A stretch of DNA of 64,000 bases from Methanohalophilus sp. RSK (lineage in GTDB: Archaea; Halobacteriota; Methanosarcinia; Methanosarcinales; Methanosarcinaceae), in the NCBI RefSeq assembly GCF_003722075.1, contig NZ_RDSK01000012.1, positions 62,001 through 126,000 of the forward strand, in the 5' to 3' direction. Position numbers and translations under genes: made by a program. The notes under the pieces are model-generated. The model made no database searches. It saw nothing but the letters and a program-made list of their open reading frames with translations, and was not told the origin of the DNA. Position 1 is the stretch's first letter, and every line of letters begins with the position of its first letter. This document shows positions 34,832 through 43,707 of the stretch, piece by piece.

Positions 34832-35788
34832 ATGTTCAAATTTGATAAGAAACAGGAAGTATTCGAGGTCGGAAATGTCAAATTCGGCGGACAGCCTGGC
34901 CAATACCCAACCATCCTGGTCGGGTCAATGTTCTACAACAGGCACAACATTGTCACTGACGAAGATACAGGAGAATTCGACAGACCAGCAGCAGAAAAAC
35001 TCTGGGACAACATGCTGGAGATGGCAGAAACTACAGGAAACCCCTGTGTCAACCAGATAGTGGGTGAAACCCCGGAAGCCATCAAGAAGTACATAGACTG
35101 GTTTGTTGAGTACGATGAAAAGACTCCGTTCCTGATAGATTCTTCAGCAGGAGACGTTCGTGCTGTAGCAGCTGATTATGTTACAGAGATTGGTGTTGCT
35201 GACAGGGCAATCTACAACTCCGTCAACGCCAGTATCCATGAAGATGAAATTGAAGCGGTCAAGAGAAGTGACATTGAAGCATCCATCGTACTTGCATTCA
35301 ATGCAGTTGACCCCACCCTTAAGGGTAAGATCGAAGTACTCGAAAAGGGTGCATCCGGTCAGACACAGGGTATGCTTGATATCGCCAAAGACTGTGGAAT
35401 CACAAAACCTCTTGTCGATGTTGCAGCAACTCCCCTTGGTGCCGGTGCCGGTTCATCCATTCGTGCAGTAATTGCTGTAAAGGGCCACTTTGGCCTGCCT
35501 GTAGGCGGAGGTTACCACAACATGGCCTCAGCATGGGACTGGATGAAAACATACAAAAAACAGTTCGAGACCAAGGAACAGCGTAAGGCAATCTACATGC
35601 CTTCCGATATTGGTACAAATCTCGTGCCACAAATCCTCGGGTCCAACTTCCAGCTTTTCGGTCCAATCGAGAACACAAACACCGTGTTCCCGGCAACCGC
35701 AATGACCGATATCATCCTTGCAGAAAATGCCAAGGAACTCGGTCTTGAGATCGAAGACGAAAACCATCCAATCAACAAACTGGTCTGA
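34832..35788 (+). CDS. mtrH: Tetrahydromethanopterin S-methyltransferase subunit H
   Basis: 318-residue soluble subunit with a TIM-barrel pterin-binding fold, which transfers the methyl group from methyl-tetrahydrosarcinapterin to the MtrA corrinoid. Marks are NVKFGGQPGQYPTILVGSMF, FLIDSSAGDVRAVAADYV, YNSVNASIHEDEIEAV and DVAATPLGAGAGSSIRAV. It is the last gene of the operon, with GAGG before ATG 34832. Its stop lies within a hairpin followed by a T-tract, which ends the operon. Confidence 0.96.
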   Translation: MFKFDKKQEVFEVGNVKFGGQPGQYPTILVGSMFYNRHNIVTDEDTGEFDRPAAEKLWDNMLEMAETTGNPCVNQIVGETPEAIKKYIDWFVEYDEKTPFLIDSSAGDVRAVAADYVTEIGVADRAIYNSVNASIHEDEIEAVKRSDIEASIVLAFNAVDPTLKGKIEVLEKGASGQTQGMLDIAKDCGITKPLVDVAATPLGAGAGSSIRAVIAVKGHFGLPVGGGYHNMASAWDWMKTYKKQFETKEQRKAIYMPSDIGTNLVPQILGSNFQLFGPIENTNTVFPATAMTDIILAENAKELGLEIEDENHPINKLV

Positions 35789-35820
35789 TTTTACGACCAG
35801 TTTTACTTTTTCTTTTCTTT
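35777..35820 (+). terminator. Terminator of the mtr operon
   Basis: A perfect 8-bp stem, AACTGGTC (35777-35784) with GACCAGTT (35794-35801), overlaps the mtrH stop and is followed by a long T-rich tract (35800-35822). The converging nth gene ends in the same tract. Confidence 0.7.
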
Positions 35821-36423
35821 TTTAGCACACAAATCTTCTATTGCACAAACCTCACAAGCCGGAGACAGCGGTTTGCACACCGTTTTCCCAAACTGGACAA
35901 ATAGTTCGTTAACTTCTCTCCAGTAAGACAGAGGAACCTGTTTTTGTAACTCAATTTCAGTCTGTTCAGGGGTCGTGGTTTCCACAAGACCCAACCTGTT
36001 TGAGATCCTGTGTACATGAGTATCCACTGCGATTGCTTTTTCCAAAAAAGCATAAGAGAGTACACAATTTGCGGTCTTTCTTCCAACCCCGGGCAGTTTG
36101 AGTAACTCATCCATAGAAGCAGGGACCTGTGAATCATATTCATCTATAAGTATCCGAGAGATCTCTTTAATCCTGCCGGCTTTCACCCTGTAAAAACCCA
36201 CATCCCTGATAAGGGCTTCAATATTTTCTATATCTGCATCCACCATCCGGATAGGAGTAGAATAGTGCTCAAAAAGTCTCCTGGAAGCAACTTCTGTAAC
36301 TTCATCCCTGGTGCGCTGGGAAAGAACGGTTGATATCAATATGTAAAAAGGGTTCCTTTCAGTGGAAAAGTATTCATGGAGATAAAGGGGTTTCAACCTG
36401 TCGAATATTTCTTCCGTGTCCAT
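35803..36423 (-). CDS. nth: Endonuclease III (DNA glycosylase/AP lyase)
   Basis: 206-residue endonuclease III, which removes oxidised pyrimidines. The helix-hairpin-helix is LLKLPGVGRKTANCVLSYAF with the catalytic lysine region, and the catalytic aspartate lies in AIAVDTHVHRISNRLGLV. The 4Fe-4S loop near the end is CKPLSPACEVCAIEDLC with four cysteines. ATG 36423 is chosen; an in-frame TTG at 36444 would add seven residues. It converges with mtrH and is divergent from the small DUF4139 remnant. Confidence 0.93.
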   Translation of the reverse strand: MDTEEIFDRLKPLYLHEYFSTERNPFYILISTVLSQRTRDEVTEVASRRLFEHYSTPIRMVDADIENIEALIRDVGFYRVKAGRIKEISRILIDEYDSQVPASMDELLKLPGVGRKTANCVLSYAFLEKAIAVDTHVHRISNRLGLVETTTPEQTEIELQKQVPLSYWREVNELFVQFGKTVCKPLSPACEVCAIEDLCAKKEKKK

Positions 36424-36462
36424 GGACAATCCAATGTTATACAAAATAATAAGATTTGCCTG

Positions 36463-36648
36463 ATGGAAATTACACCTATGGAAAATTCAAATAGTGGCCT
36501 CCAGCTGACAATCTACTCCGGCAACTTTGCCCCTGTCAAGGAAAAAAGGCAGGCACAGCTGGAACAGGGTTATAATTACATCCGGTATTCTGATGTGCCT
36601 GCCGAGGACGATGTGGAAGTGACCTATACATCCCTCTACAGTTACTGA
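36463..36648 (+). pseudogene. DUF4139-type gene remnant (N-terminal fragment)
   Basis: About 60 codons: SGLQLTIYSGNFAPVKEKRQ and then YIRYSDVPAEDDVEVTYTSL, which resembles the N-terminal strand region of DUF4139 proteins, normally 400-600 residues. The frame stops after TYTSLYSY and a strong terminator follows, so the rest of the gene is absent. It may be a remnant of a deletion or, less likely, a functional small protein. It is divergent from nth with little intergenic space. Confidence 0.5.
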
Positions 36649-36672
36649 GTGCCCTGCACTCAGTCTTTTTTA
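36644..36672 (+). terminator. Strong intrinsic-type terminator
   Basis: A perfect 9-bp stem with a 3-base loop, ACTGAGTGC (36644-36652) and GCACTCAGT (36656-36664), followed by CTTTTTT. It ends transcription of the DUF4139 remnant toward hdrB and overlaps the stop of hdrB on the other strand. Confidence 0.7.
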
Positions 36673-37548
36673 TTTACCAAGTAAATTACAGAAATCCGAA
36701 CAATCCATTTCATTGAGATTTATGCCGACATCCTCTGCAGAATAGCCCAGTGAGAGCGCCAGCAACTGGGAATAGTGAATTACCGGGATGCCAAATTCCC
36801 TGCCTTTGCCTGCAAGGGACACCTGCCCCGCATCAAACTGCATGTGACAGAAAGGACACGCTTCCACGATGCAATCTACATCTGCATCTTCAATCTTGCC
36901 CAGTTTGTGTTCGGTGATTGCAAGAGCCGTTTCACCCAGAGCTGACCTGACACCTCCACCGGCACCGCAGCATTCCATCTTATCGGGATAATCCACACTT
37001 GTGCAGCCCAGCGCTTCCACCAGTTCATCAAAAACAGAAGGATGCTCCACGCTGGCAGTAGCCCTGCTTGATGAAGGTTTAAGCATATGGCAACCGTAAT
37101 GGACGGCCACTTTCAGATCTAGGGGCCTGACAATTTTTTCTTTTATTTTTTGCACACCGATTTCAGAATACAGGAATTCGATGATATGGCGTACATCAAT
37201 GGTACCGTCAAAATGGCGACCTATTTGTGACAGGTGGCTGTTGGTCTGCTCTTTCAGAAGAGAGTTGTTCTTCAGTTTGAGATTGGCATCCGCCAGGGAC
37301 CCATAACAACCGTTACAGATTGTCAGGACATCCCTGTCATCCGTTTCCGACAAAGTGATGTTCCTGGAAGCCAGGGCCAGCCAGGTGGGCTCATCGAACG
37401 AGCGGAATACACCGGGTGCCGGACAGCAGGATGCCCCATCCAGCTCTTTCCAGTCAATGCCCAGGGTTTCAAGGCAAATACCTGTGGCTTTTTCGATTCC
37501 GGGATAGCGGTTGGGCACAAGACAGCCCAGGAACAGGGATATTCTCAT
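36670..37548 (-). CDS. hdrB: Heterodisulfide reductase subunit B-like protein (CCG domains)
   Basis: 292 residues with two CCG cysteine-rich domains: ISLFLGCLVPNRYPGIE and DGASCCPAPGVF with TICNGCYGSL in the first, VHYGCHMLKPSS, MECCGAGGGVRSA and EACPFCHMQFD in the second. In HdrB these bind the non-cubane 4Fe-4S clusters that reduce the CoM-S-S-CoB disulfide. Its ATG overlaps the hdrC stop (ATGA). No hdrA is nearby, so it may work with an HdrA encoded elsewhere or act on another disulfide or electron carrier. The paralogue type cannot be fixed without a tree. Confidence 0.88.
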   Translation of the reverse strand: MRISLFLGCLVPNRYPGIEKATGICLETLGIDWKELDGASCCPAPGVFRSFDEPTWLALASRNITLSETDDRDVLTICNGCYGSLADANLKLKNNSLLKEQTNSHLSQIGRHFDGTIDVRHIIEFLYSEIGVQKIKEKIVRPLDLKVAVHYGCHMLKPSSSRATASVEHPSVFDELVEALGCTSVDYPDKMECCGAGGGVRSALGETALAITEHKLGKIEDADVDCIVEACPFCHMQFDAGQVSLAGKGREFGIPVIHYSQLLALSLGYSAEDVGINLNEMDCSDFCNLLGK

Positions 37549-38033
37549 CATTCTTTCCTCCCTGTAATTTCCCCGAAACCACAACTTGCAAGCAGGTGCT
37601 TTACATCTTTCAGGTCATCGGGATGGCTGTGGACCGTGGAAGGCAGGGAGTTCAGGCCCAATTGCATGCGTTTTTCTTTGTGAGTGTCATCAATAGGGAC
37701 AGCATGGCCATGTTCCTGAAGCAGATAGGCCACATGCCTGTGTCGCTCCAGAATCAGCCCCTCATGGGCAGCAATACTTCGCACAGCGAGTATGACATCC
37801 ACAATTGCAATACCCCTGGGACACCTCTCCTGACAGTTGTAGCAGGTCGTGCACATCCAGAGAGATTCATCGCAGATGGCCGCATGATCCCTTCCGATCT
37901 TACGTACAAGCCGCCTGACGTTCAGACTGGCCTGCCTGCCGGAAGGACAGCTACCACTGCATACGCCACACTGCATGCATTTCAGGACATTGAAATCCTC
38001 TATAACCTCCTCAATTGAAGGGGCACCTGCCAT
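37548..38033 (-). CDS. hdrC: Heterodisulfide reductase subunit C-like protein
   Basis: 161-residue ferredoxin-like subunit with two 4Fe-4S motifs, CMQCGVCSGSCPSGR (about residue 19) and CTTCYNCQERCPRGI (about residue 62). It passes electrons to HdrB, whose gene overlaps its stop. ATG 38033 has AGGTGA about nine bases upstream; a GTG at 38045 is also possible. It follows the radical SAM gene after about 70 bases on the same strand. Confidence 0.87.
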   Translation of the reverse strand: MAGAPSIEEVIEDFNVLKCMQCGVCSGSCPSGRQASLNVRRLVRKIGRDHAAICDESLWMCTTCYNCQERCPRGIAIVDVILAVRSIAAHEGLILERHRHVAYLLQEHGHAVPIDDTHKEKRMQLGLNSLPSTVHSHPDDLKDVKHLLASCGFGEITGRKE

Positions 38034-38103
38034 GATTATGTTCACCTACCTGCAAGTAGATTTTCATTTGTTATAAAGATGAGGCAAACGACAACAATTG
38101 TTT

Positions 38104-39567
38104 TCAGAGGAGATGTACAGAATCTTTCTCAACTTTCTTTTCCAGCTCGTCCCAGCTAGTGGCATTCCGTACACAGCCGGGGTCAGGTCCCTGTACATCA
38201 TTGAAATAACCGAATGCACGTGCTCGGCATCCCCCGCAAACCTTCACATAGTCACATTGAGAACACTGCCCTTTAAAGGCATCCCTCCGGCGCATTTTTG
38301 CAAGAAAATCACTGTTTTGCCACACATCCACAAGGCTGTTGTACCTGATGTTTCCCAGTACTTCAGGCAGGAACACACAGGGAATAATATCCCCGTTTGG
38401 CTGGAGGCCGCAGTACAGGCGGCCACCTCCGCAGCCCCCCACAAACTCCGCAAGAAATTCAACTTCGTCTGCCCATTGTTGATCCTGTCCGATCGAATCA
38501 AAATGGGTCAATGACGATATTGAATGTTTCCCACCCATGCAGACCCGTGAAAACTGGGGAGCCGTGGAAAGGACATTGATATTTCTTTTTTCCCCTTCTG
38601 TGGCCAGTTTCTCAAGAAGGGATTCACGCTGCTGAGGGGACAGGTCCTTATTCATGATCTCCTTTCCTCTTCCCGCGGGGATGAAATTGTAGTGCATAAA
38701 GGTGCCGGCACCCAGTGATTCAGTGATATCAATCACTTCCATCACCTCATCAAGGTTCTGGGAGGTAACAGTCATCGCTACTTCAGTGCTCAGGCCTGCA
38801 TCCACTGCATTTTTGATGCCCTTCAGGGTCTTATCGAAGGTTCCATCCAGTCCACGGAATTTATCATGGGTTTGCCCAGTGCCGTCCAGAGAGACCTGGA
38901 CAAAGGAACAACCAAGCTCTGCCAGTCGCTTTGCCCCTGCAGCCGTTAGCATTGTACCGTTGGTCGCAAGAGCCAGTCCCATATTCCTCTGACGTATCCT
39001 TTCAGCCACTTCAAAAAAATCATGCCGCATAAGAGGCTCTCCTCCTGACAGGGAGATATAGGCAACCCCTTCATCTGCCAACCTGTCCACAACTTTGAGC
39101 CTTTCAGCTGTGGTCAATTCGTCCGGTGTGGGCCTGCTAATGGCACTCTGGTAACAGTGTCTGCAATGAAGGTTGCATGCATTGGTAGAGTTCCAGACGA
39201 CCAGGAAGGGTGCATAAGAAGTGAAGGGCTTCTGTGGGCCCCACAAACCTATACCTGCCAGAGTAGAGACAAGTCCTTTACGCCAGTAACCCACCTTCAT
39301 ATTGGACTTTATATTATCCTCTGTGATGCCCGTTTTATTGACAACCTGTCCAATTACACCCCTCACCATTTTGCCGACAATTCGCTCCTTCAGACCAAGG
39401 GCATTCCCTGTATCCCACCCGTACAATTTCAGGATTCTTTCCATTCGCCGCATGTTATACGGCCCGACAGCGACCTTACTGAGAATTTTACGCGTAGCAG
39501 GATTACCCAACCATGTTTCCACAAGAGAGGCCATTTCTTCGGTCTGTGTTTTGGATGAATGATCCAT
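38104..39567 (-). CDS. Radical SAM/SPASM domain protein of unknown substrate
   Basis: 487-residue radical SAM enzyme. An N-terminal segment of about 125 residues without obvious motif precedes the radical SAM core with CNLHCRHCY (about residue 133) and SLSGGEPLMRHDF. The C-terminal SPASM region has cysteines for further Fe-S clusters: CGGGRLYCGLQPNGDIIPC, then CSQCDYVKVCGGCRARAFG. SPASM enzymes modify peptides, cofactors or tetrapyrroles; AhbC/AhbD-like heme enzymes are one alternative. It heads a minus-strand group with hdrC and hdrB, which suggests electron delivery or a redox cofactor, but this is inference. Confidence 0.82.
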   Translation of the reverse strand: MDHSSKTQTEEMASLVETWLGNPATRKILSKVAVGPYNMRRMERILKLYGWDTGNALGLKERIVGKMVRGVIGQVVNKTGITEDNIKSNMKVGYWRKGLVSTLAGIGLWGPQKPFTSYAPFLVVWNSTNACNLHCRHCYQSAISRPTPDELTTAERLKVVDRLADEGVAYISLSGGEPLMRHDFFEVAERIRQRNMGLALATNGTMLTAAGAKRLAELGCSFVQVSLDGTGQTHDKFRGLDGTFDKTLKGIKNAVDAGLSTEVAMTVTSQNLDEVMEVIDITESLGAGTFMHYNFIPAGRGKEIMNKDLSPQQRESLLEKLATEGEKRNINVLSTAPQFSRVCMGGKHSISSLTHFDSIGQDQQWADEVEFLAEFVGGCGGGRLYCGLQPNGDIIPCVFLPEVLGNIRYNSLVDVWQNSDFLAKMRRRDAFKGQCSQCDYVKVCGGCRARAFGYFNDVQGPDPGCVRNATSWDELEKKVEKDSVHLL

Positions 39568-39645
39568 AATTTTCTACTACCCCTTTCTATGTGAAATGAG
39601 ATGATTTAATTGTTTTTTCATATCTGCCTGTATACAGTAGTTATA

Positions 39646-39677
39646 TTTATATATTACTAACACGGTAAGTGGTTACT
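39646..39677 (+). promoter_or_regulatory. glnA promoter with probable NrpR operator
   Basis: TATA element TTTATATATT (39646-39655) lies about 25 bases before the likely start site near 39675. Overlapping the start site is GGTAAGTGGTTACT (39664-39677), one mismatch from GGTA-N6-TACC, the NrpR operator known in Methanosarcina mazei. Nitrogen repression of glnA by NrpR would follow. An NrpRII gene lies at 55100-55858. The overlapping 17-mer at 39653-39669 resembles the inverted repeat at 7426. Confidence 0.6.
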
Positions 39678-39701
39678 GCCTTCCTGTGAAAGGTGAGAGA
39701 A

Positions 39702-41048
39702 ATGAAACATAAGCCAGAGATACAGACCAAAGAAGATGTACTTGAAGCGGTCGTCGAAAATGATGTAAAGTTTATACGTACCCAGTTCACCGACACTATG
39801 GGAATGATCAAGAGCTGGGCAATTCCTTCTGAGGACCTGGATGAGGCATTCGATGAAGGAGTGATGTTCGATGGTTCTTCGATCGAAGGTTTCACCCGCA
39901 TTGAGGAATCGGACATGATGCTCATGCCCGACCCTTCAACATTCCGTATCCTGCCCTGGAGACCAACCGAAGGAGCTGTTGCACGTATCATCGGGGATGT
40001 AAAATTGCCGGATGGCAAACCCTTCGAAGGAGATCCACGTTACATTCTCAAAAAGACCCTTAAGGAAGCCCAGGACATGGGATATTCCATGAACGTGGGA
40101 CCGGAACTTGAATTCTTCCTGTTCAAACAGGACAGTGAAGGCAATCCCACAACCGAACTTACCGATAAAGGCGGTTACTTCGACTTTGCACCCCTGGATA
40201 TGGCCCAGGATGTGCGCAGGGAAATTGACTATGCCCTGGAACACATGGGATTCAAGCTCGAGGCATCACACCACGAAGTTGCCCCCTCACAGCACGAGAT
40301 CGATTTCCGGTTCTCGGATGCCCTTACTACAGCTGATAATGTAATCACATTCAGGTATGTGGTCAAATCCATAGCAAACCACCACGGTTATTATGCAACC
40401 TTCATGCCGAAACCACTCTACGGTGTAAACGGCTCAGGAATGCATGCCAATCAATCCCTGATGTCACAGGATGGCGAAAACGTGTTCTTTGACCCGGATA
40501 CTCCAAACCAGCTCTCAGACATAGCCAGGTATTACACTGGCGGACTGCTGGAACATATCAGGGAATTCGCGGCAATAACCAACCCAACTGTCAACTCTTA
40601 CAAAAGACTCGTGCCAGGATATGAAGCGCCCATCTACATAACCTGGTCGGACAGTAACCGCAGTTCCCTGATACGTGTCCCGTCAACCAGGGGCAAGGGT
40701 ACAAGGGTAGAGCTCAGATGTCCTGATCCGGCATGTAATCCATATCTTGCCTTTGCAACCATGCTTTCTGCTGGCCTGGATGGGATCAAGAACAAAACCG
40801 ACCCTGGAGAAGCAGTAACCCACAATATCTTCAACCTTTCCGGACAGGAGAGAGAGGACATGGGAATCAATTCCCTTCCAGGAAGCCTCAAGGAAGCGAT
40901 AGACGAGATGGCAGGCAGTGAATTTGTTAAAAAGACCGTGGGAGACCACCTTTTCAACAACTACCTCTGTGCCAAGAATAAGGAATGGGATGATTATAAG
41001 GCGCGGGTACACCAGTGGGAACTGGATACCTACCTTGGCGTACTTTAA
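39702..41048 (+). CDS. glnA: Glutamine synthetase, type I
   Basis: 448-residue GSI-alpha type enzyme that makes glutamine from glutamate and ammonia with ATP. Marks are FDGSSIEGF, the metal/glutamate strand GPELEFFLF, AGKLT-like substrate residues replaced by FRYVVKSIANHHG, MPKPLYGVNGSGMHANQSL and the ATP site SNRSSLIRVPSTRGKGTRVELRCPD. The adenylylation tyrosine region of GSI-beta is absent. ATG 39702 is preceded by AAGGTGA; the earlier in-frame GTG at 39693 lies in that site. A terminator follows, then the glutamate synthase genes. Confidence 0.96.
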   Translation: MKHKPEIQTKEDVLEAVVENDVKFIRTQFTDTMGMIKSWAIPSEDLDEAFDEGVMFDGSSIEGFTRIEESDMMLMPDPSTFRILPWRPTEGAVARIIGDVKLPDGKPFEGDPRYILKKTLKEAQDMGYSMNVGPELEFFLFKQDSEGNPTTELTDKGGYFDFAPLDMAQDVRREIDYALEHMGFKLEASHHEVAPSQHEIDFRFSDALTTADNVITFRYVVKSIANHHGYYATFMPKPLYGVNGSGMHANQSLMSQDGENVFFDPDTPNQLSDIARYYTGGLLEHIREFAAITNPTVNSYKRLVPGYEAPIYITWSDSNRSSLIRVPSTRGKGTRVELRCPDPACNPYLAFATMLSAGLDGIKNKTDPGEAVTHNIFNLSGQEREDMGINSLPGSLKEAIDEMAGSEFVKKTVGDHLFNNYLCAKNKEWDDYKARVHQWELDTYLGVL

Positions 41049-41051
41049 GCA

Positions 41052-41085
41052 GGGATTTCACAGGAAATCCCGCCCAAATTTTTTC
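41052..41085 (+). terminator. Terminator of glnA
   Basis: An 8-bp perfect stem GGGATTTC (41052-41059) with GAAATCCC (41064-41071), four-base loop, followed by TTTTTT at 41079-41084. It lies directly behind glnA. A new TATA-type element CTTTATAC (about 41095-41102) suggests separate transcription of the glutamate synthase genes. Confidence 0.6.
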
Positions 41086-41136
41086 CGATACATACACTTT
41101 ATACACACTTTTACATATCATAACAAGGTGATGCCG

Positions 41137-42192
41137 ATGTGCGGGATAATAGGAGTTATTGACAGACAGAAACAAAAAATGAATGGTTCGGGAATCAAGG
41201 AAGCCCTCAGCCTTATGAATGAACGTGGCAGCGGCGAAGGCGCAGGTTATGCCGCATATGGCATATACCCCGACTTTGAGGACTGCTATGCCCTGCACAT
41301 ATTCTTTGATAACCTTGTGGAACCAAAATCAAAAGTTGATGATATCATCCAGAAGTGGGGACGCGTCGTCCACCAGGAAGAAATTCCTACAAAGGAACAA
41401 ACCAACCTGAAAAGGAGTCATGTTCCCTGGAGATACTTCTTCAAACCCTATACTGATCTTATGACCGGAAGTCTCACACCAGGCGAAGATATCGTCAAAC
41501 GTCTGGTCATGGAAATTAATTCATCCACAATCGAGGGAGCCCTGGTTTTTTCCTCCGGGAAAAATATGGGAGTATTTAAGGCCGCCGGGTGGCCCGAGGA
41601 TGTGGCAAATTTTTACAAAATTGAAGAATATGAAGGCTATATATGGCTGGCCCATAATCGTTATCCCACCAACACCCCGGGATGGTGGGGTGGTGCACAT
41701 CCCTTTAACCTGCTGGACTGGTCAGTGGTGCACAACGGGGAAATCACTTCCTATGGGACAAACCAGAGATATGTGGAAAGCAATGGTTACCAGTGTACAA
41801 TGTATACAGATACCGAAGTGGTTGCCTACCTATTCGATCTGCTCGGCAGACATCACAAGTTACCATCAGAGATCATTGTAAAAGCAATGGCTCCACCCTT
41901 CTGGGATGAGATTGATGAAATGGAAGAGAAAGAGCGTGAACTCAACAAAGCAATCCGCCTGACCTACGGTCCGGCTCTCATGAACGGCCCCTTCGCAATA
42001 GTTGTGGCCACCCATGACGGTATAGTGGGGTTCACTGACAGGATAAAACTCAGGCCACTGGTAGTTGGAGAACACGGTTCGAGATTATACATCTCCAGTG
42101 AGGAAGCCGCAATCCGGACCATGGACCCCCAGGTGGAGGACATCCACATGCCGGGTGCTGGTGAACCGGTGATCGGGAGGGTTGTAACATGA
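41137..42192 (+). CDS. Class II glutamine amidotransferase, glutamate synthase amidotransferase subunit
   Basis: 351-residue Ntn-type amidotransferase. The start ATG 41137 places cysteine as second residue (MCGIIGVIDR), as required for the N-terminal nucleophile after methionine removal; GGTGA lies five bases before. Further marks are WLAHNRYPTNTPGWWGGAHPFNLLDWSVVHNGEI and TDTEVVAYLFDLL. It releases ammonia from glutamine for the synthase domain encoded by the overlapping next gene. A longer in-frame start upstream would pass into glnA and destroy the N-terminal cysteine arrangement. Confidence 0.88.
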   Translation: MCGIIGVIDRQKQKMNGSGIKEALSLMNERGSGEGAGYAAYGIYPDFEDCYALHIFFDNLVEPKSKVDDIIQKWGRVVHQEEIPTKEQTNLKRSHVPWRYFFKPYTDLMTGSLTPGEDIVKRLVMEINSSTIEGALVFSSGKNMGVFKAAGWPEDVANFYKIEEYEGYIWLAHNRYPTNTPGWWGGAHPFNLLDWSVVHNGEITSYGTNQRYVESNGYQCTMYTDTEVVAYLFDLLGRHHKLPSEIIVKAMAPPFWDEIDEMEEKERELNKAIRLTYGPALMNGPFAIVVATHDGIVGFTDRIKLRPLVVGEHGSRLYISSEEAAIRTMDPQVEDIHMPGAGEPVIGRVVT

Positions 42193-43703
42193 GCCTGGGC
42201 AGCGTACCCCTGAAATACCGCATACAGATCGACAGGCAGCAATGTATGCAATGTATGAGATGTGTGGATAATTGCTCCTATGGTGTATTCCGGGAAGAGG
42301 ATGACGGTAATATCCTGATCGATTCACGCAAGTGTACAGCATGCCACCGTTGCATTTCAATGTGCCCGCGGGATGCCATCAACCTAAGTGAACGGCCTGT
42401 TGATTACCGCAGCCATCCCCTGTGGACTCCGGAAGCCAGAGAGGATGTCATAAACCAGTCACGAAGTGGCAGGATCGTCCTGGCAGGAATGGGAAATGCC
42501 AAGGATTACCCTATAATCTACGACAGGTTGGTGCTGGATGCCTGTCAGGTTACCAATCCGAGTATAGACCCCCTGCGCGAACCTATGGAATTACGTACAT
42601 ATTTGGGGCAAAAACCCTCAAAACTTGATATACGGAAGCAGGAAAATGGGGAGATTGAACTCAATACAAAACTATCCCCAAACCTGGAATTGCAGACCCC
42701 GATAATGATCGGACATATGAGTTATGGTGCTATCAGCCTCAATGCCCAGTTAAGTCTTGCAAAGGCAGCAGCCAAAACCGACACATACATGGGAACCGGG
42801 GAAGGTGGCCTGCATAAGGACATTTATCCGTATCAGGATAATATGATCGTGCAGGTGGCCTCCGGACGGTTCGGTGTGGATATCAATTATCTTGAGAGAG
42901 GAGCCGCTATCGAAATCAAGATTGGCCAGGGAGCAAAACCTGGCATCGGCGGACACCTGCCTGGTGAGAAAGTGTGCACGGATGTTTCCTGTACACGAAT
43001 GATACCCGCAGGCAGCGATGCAATAAGCCCCGCCCCCCACCATGATATCTACAGCATAGAGGATCTGGCACAGCTGGTAAGAGGCCTCAAGGAAGCAACC
43101 GAATGGAAGAAACCGGTTTTCGTAAAAATTGCAGCTGTGCATAATGTCGCAGCTGTGGCGGCTGGTATTGCAAGATCCTCGGCAGATGCTGTGGTTATAG
43201 ACGGTTTCCGTGGAGGCACCGGCGCATCTCCGAAGGTGTTCAGGGACAATGTGGGCATACCTATCGAGGCAGCGATTGCCAGTGTCGATCAGAAACTCAA
43301 TGATCAGGGTATCCGTAACAAGGTATCGGTAATTGCCAGCGGAGGAATACGCAACAGTGCAGATGTTGCCAAATCTATAGCCCTTGGTGCAGACGCAGTT
43401 TATATCGGAACCGCAGCCCTGATTTCAATGGGATGCCGGGTTTGTGGAAATTGTTACCGTGGTTTGTGTCCCTGGGGGATTGCCACCCAGCGGGAAGATC
43501 TTGTCAGCCGGCTTGACCCGGAAGTTGAGTCCGAACATGTTGCAAATCTAATTAACTCCTGGACCCTAGAGCTCAGTGAACTCATGGGTGCAGCCGGAAT
43601 CAACAGTATAGAAAGCCTGAGAGGTAACCGTAGCAGGCTGCGTGGCTATATGCTGGATGAAGGCACCCTGGATGTGCTGCAGGTAAAGCCTGTGGGGGCC
43701 TGA
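42189..43703 (+). CDS. Glutamate synthase central (FMN-binding) subunit, archaeal type with ferredoxin domain
   Basis: 504-residue protein. An N-terminal pair of 4Fe-4S motifs, CMQCMRCVDNCSYG and CTACHRCISMCPRD, precedes the FMN-binding synthase domain: IMIGHMSYGAISLNAQLSLAKAA, GTGEGGLHKDIYP, GAKPGIGGHLPG, FVKIAAVHNVAAVAAGIA, DGFRGGTGASPK and VSVIASGGIRNSADVAKSIAL. The C-terminal cysteine set is CRVCGNCYRGLCPWG. It makes glutamate from 2-oxoglutarate and ammonia. It overlaps the amidotransferase gene by four bases. The split layout is the archaeal form. Confidence 0.9.
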   Translation: MSLGSVPLKYRIQIDRQQCMQCMRCVDNCSYGVFREEDDGNILIDSRKCTACHRCISMCPRDAINLSERPVDYRSHPLWTPEAREDVINQSRSGRIVLAGMGNAKDYPIIYDRLVLDACQVTNPSIDPLREPMELRTYLGQKPSKLDIRKQENGEIELNTKLSPNLELQTPIMIGHMSYGAISLNAQLSLAKAAAKTDTYMGTGEGGLHKDIYPYQDNMIVQVASGRFGVDINYLERGAAIEIKIGQGAKPGIGGHLPGEKVCTDVSCTRMIPAGSDAISPAPHHDIYSIEDLAQLVRGLKEATEWKKPVFVKIAAVHNVAAVAAGIARSSADAVVIDGFRGGTGASPKVFRDNVGIPIEAAIASVDQKLNDQGIRNKVSVIASGGIRNSADVAKSIALGADAVYIGTAALISMGCRVCGNCYRGLCPWGIATQREDLVSRLDPEVESEHVANLINSWTLELSELMGAAGINSIESLRGNRSRLRGYMLDEGTLDVLQVKPVGA

Positions 43704-43707
43704 TCAA

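Noticed and set aside
40918-41136. Upstream in-frame extension of the glutamine amidotransferase
   Set aside because: It would start inside glnA, cross a terminator, and remove the N-terminal cysteine nucleophile arrangement (MCGIIG) that the enzyme requires.
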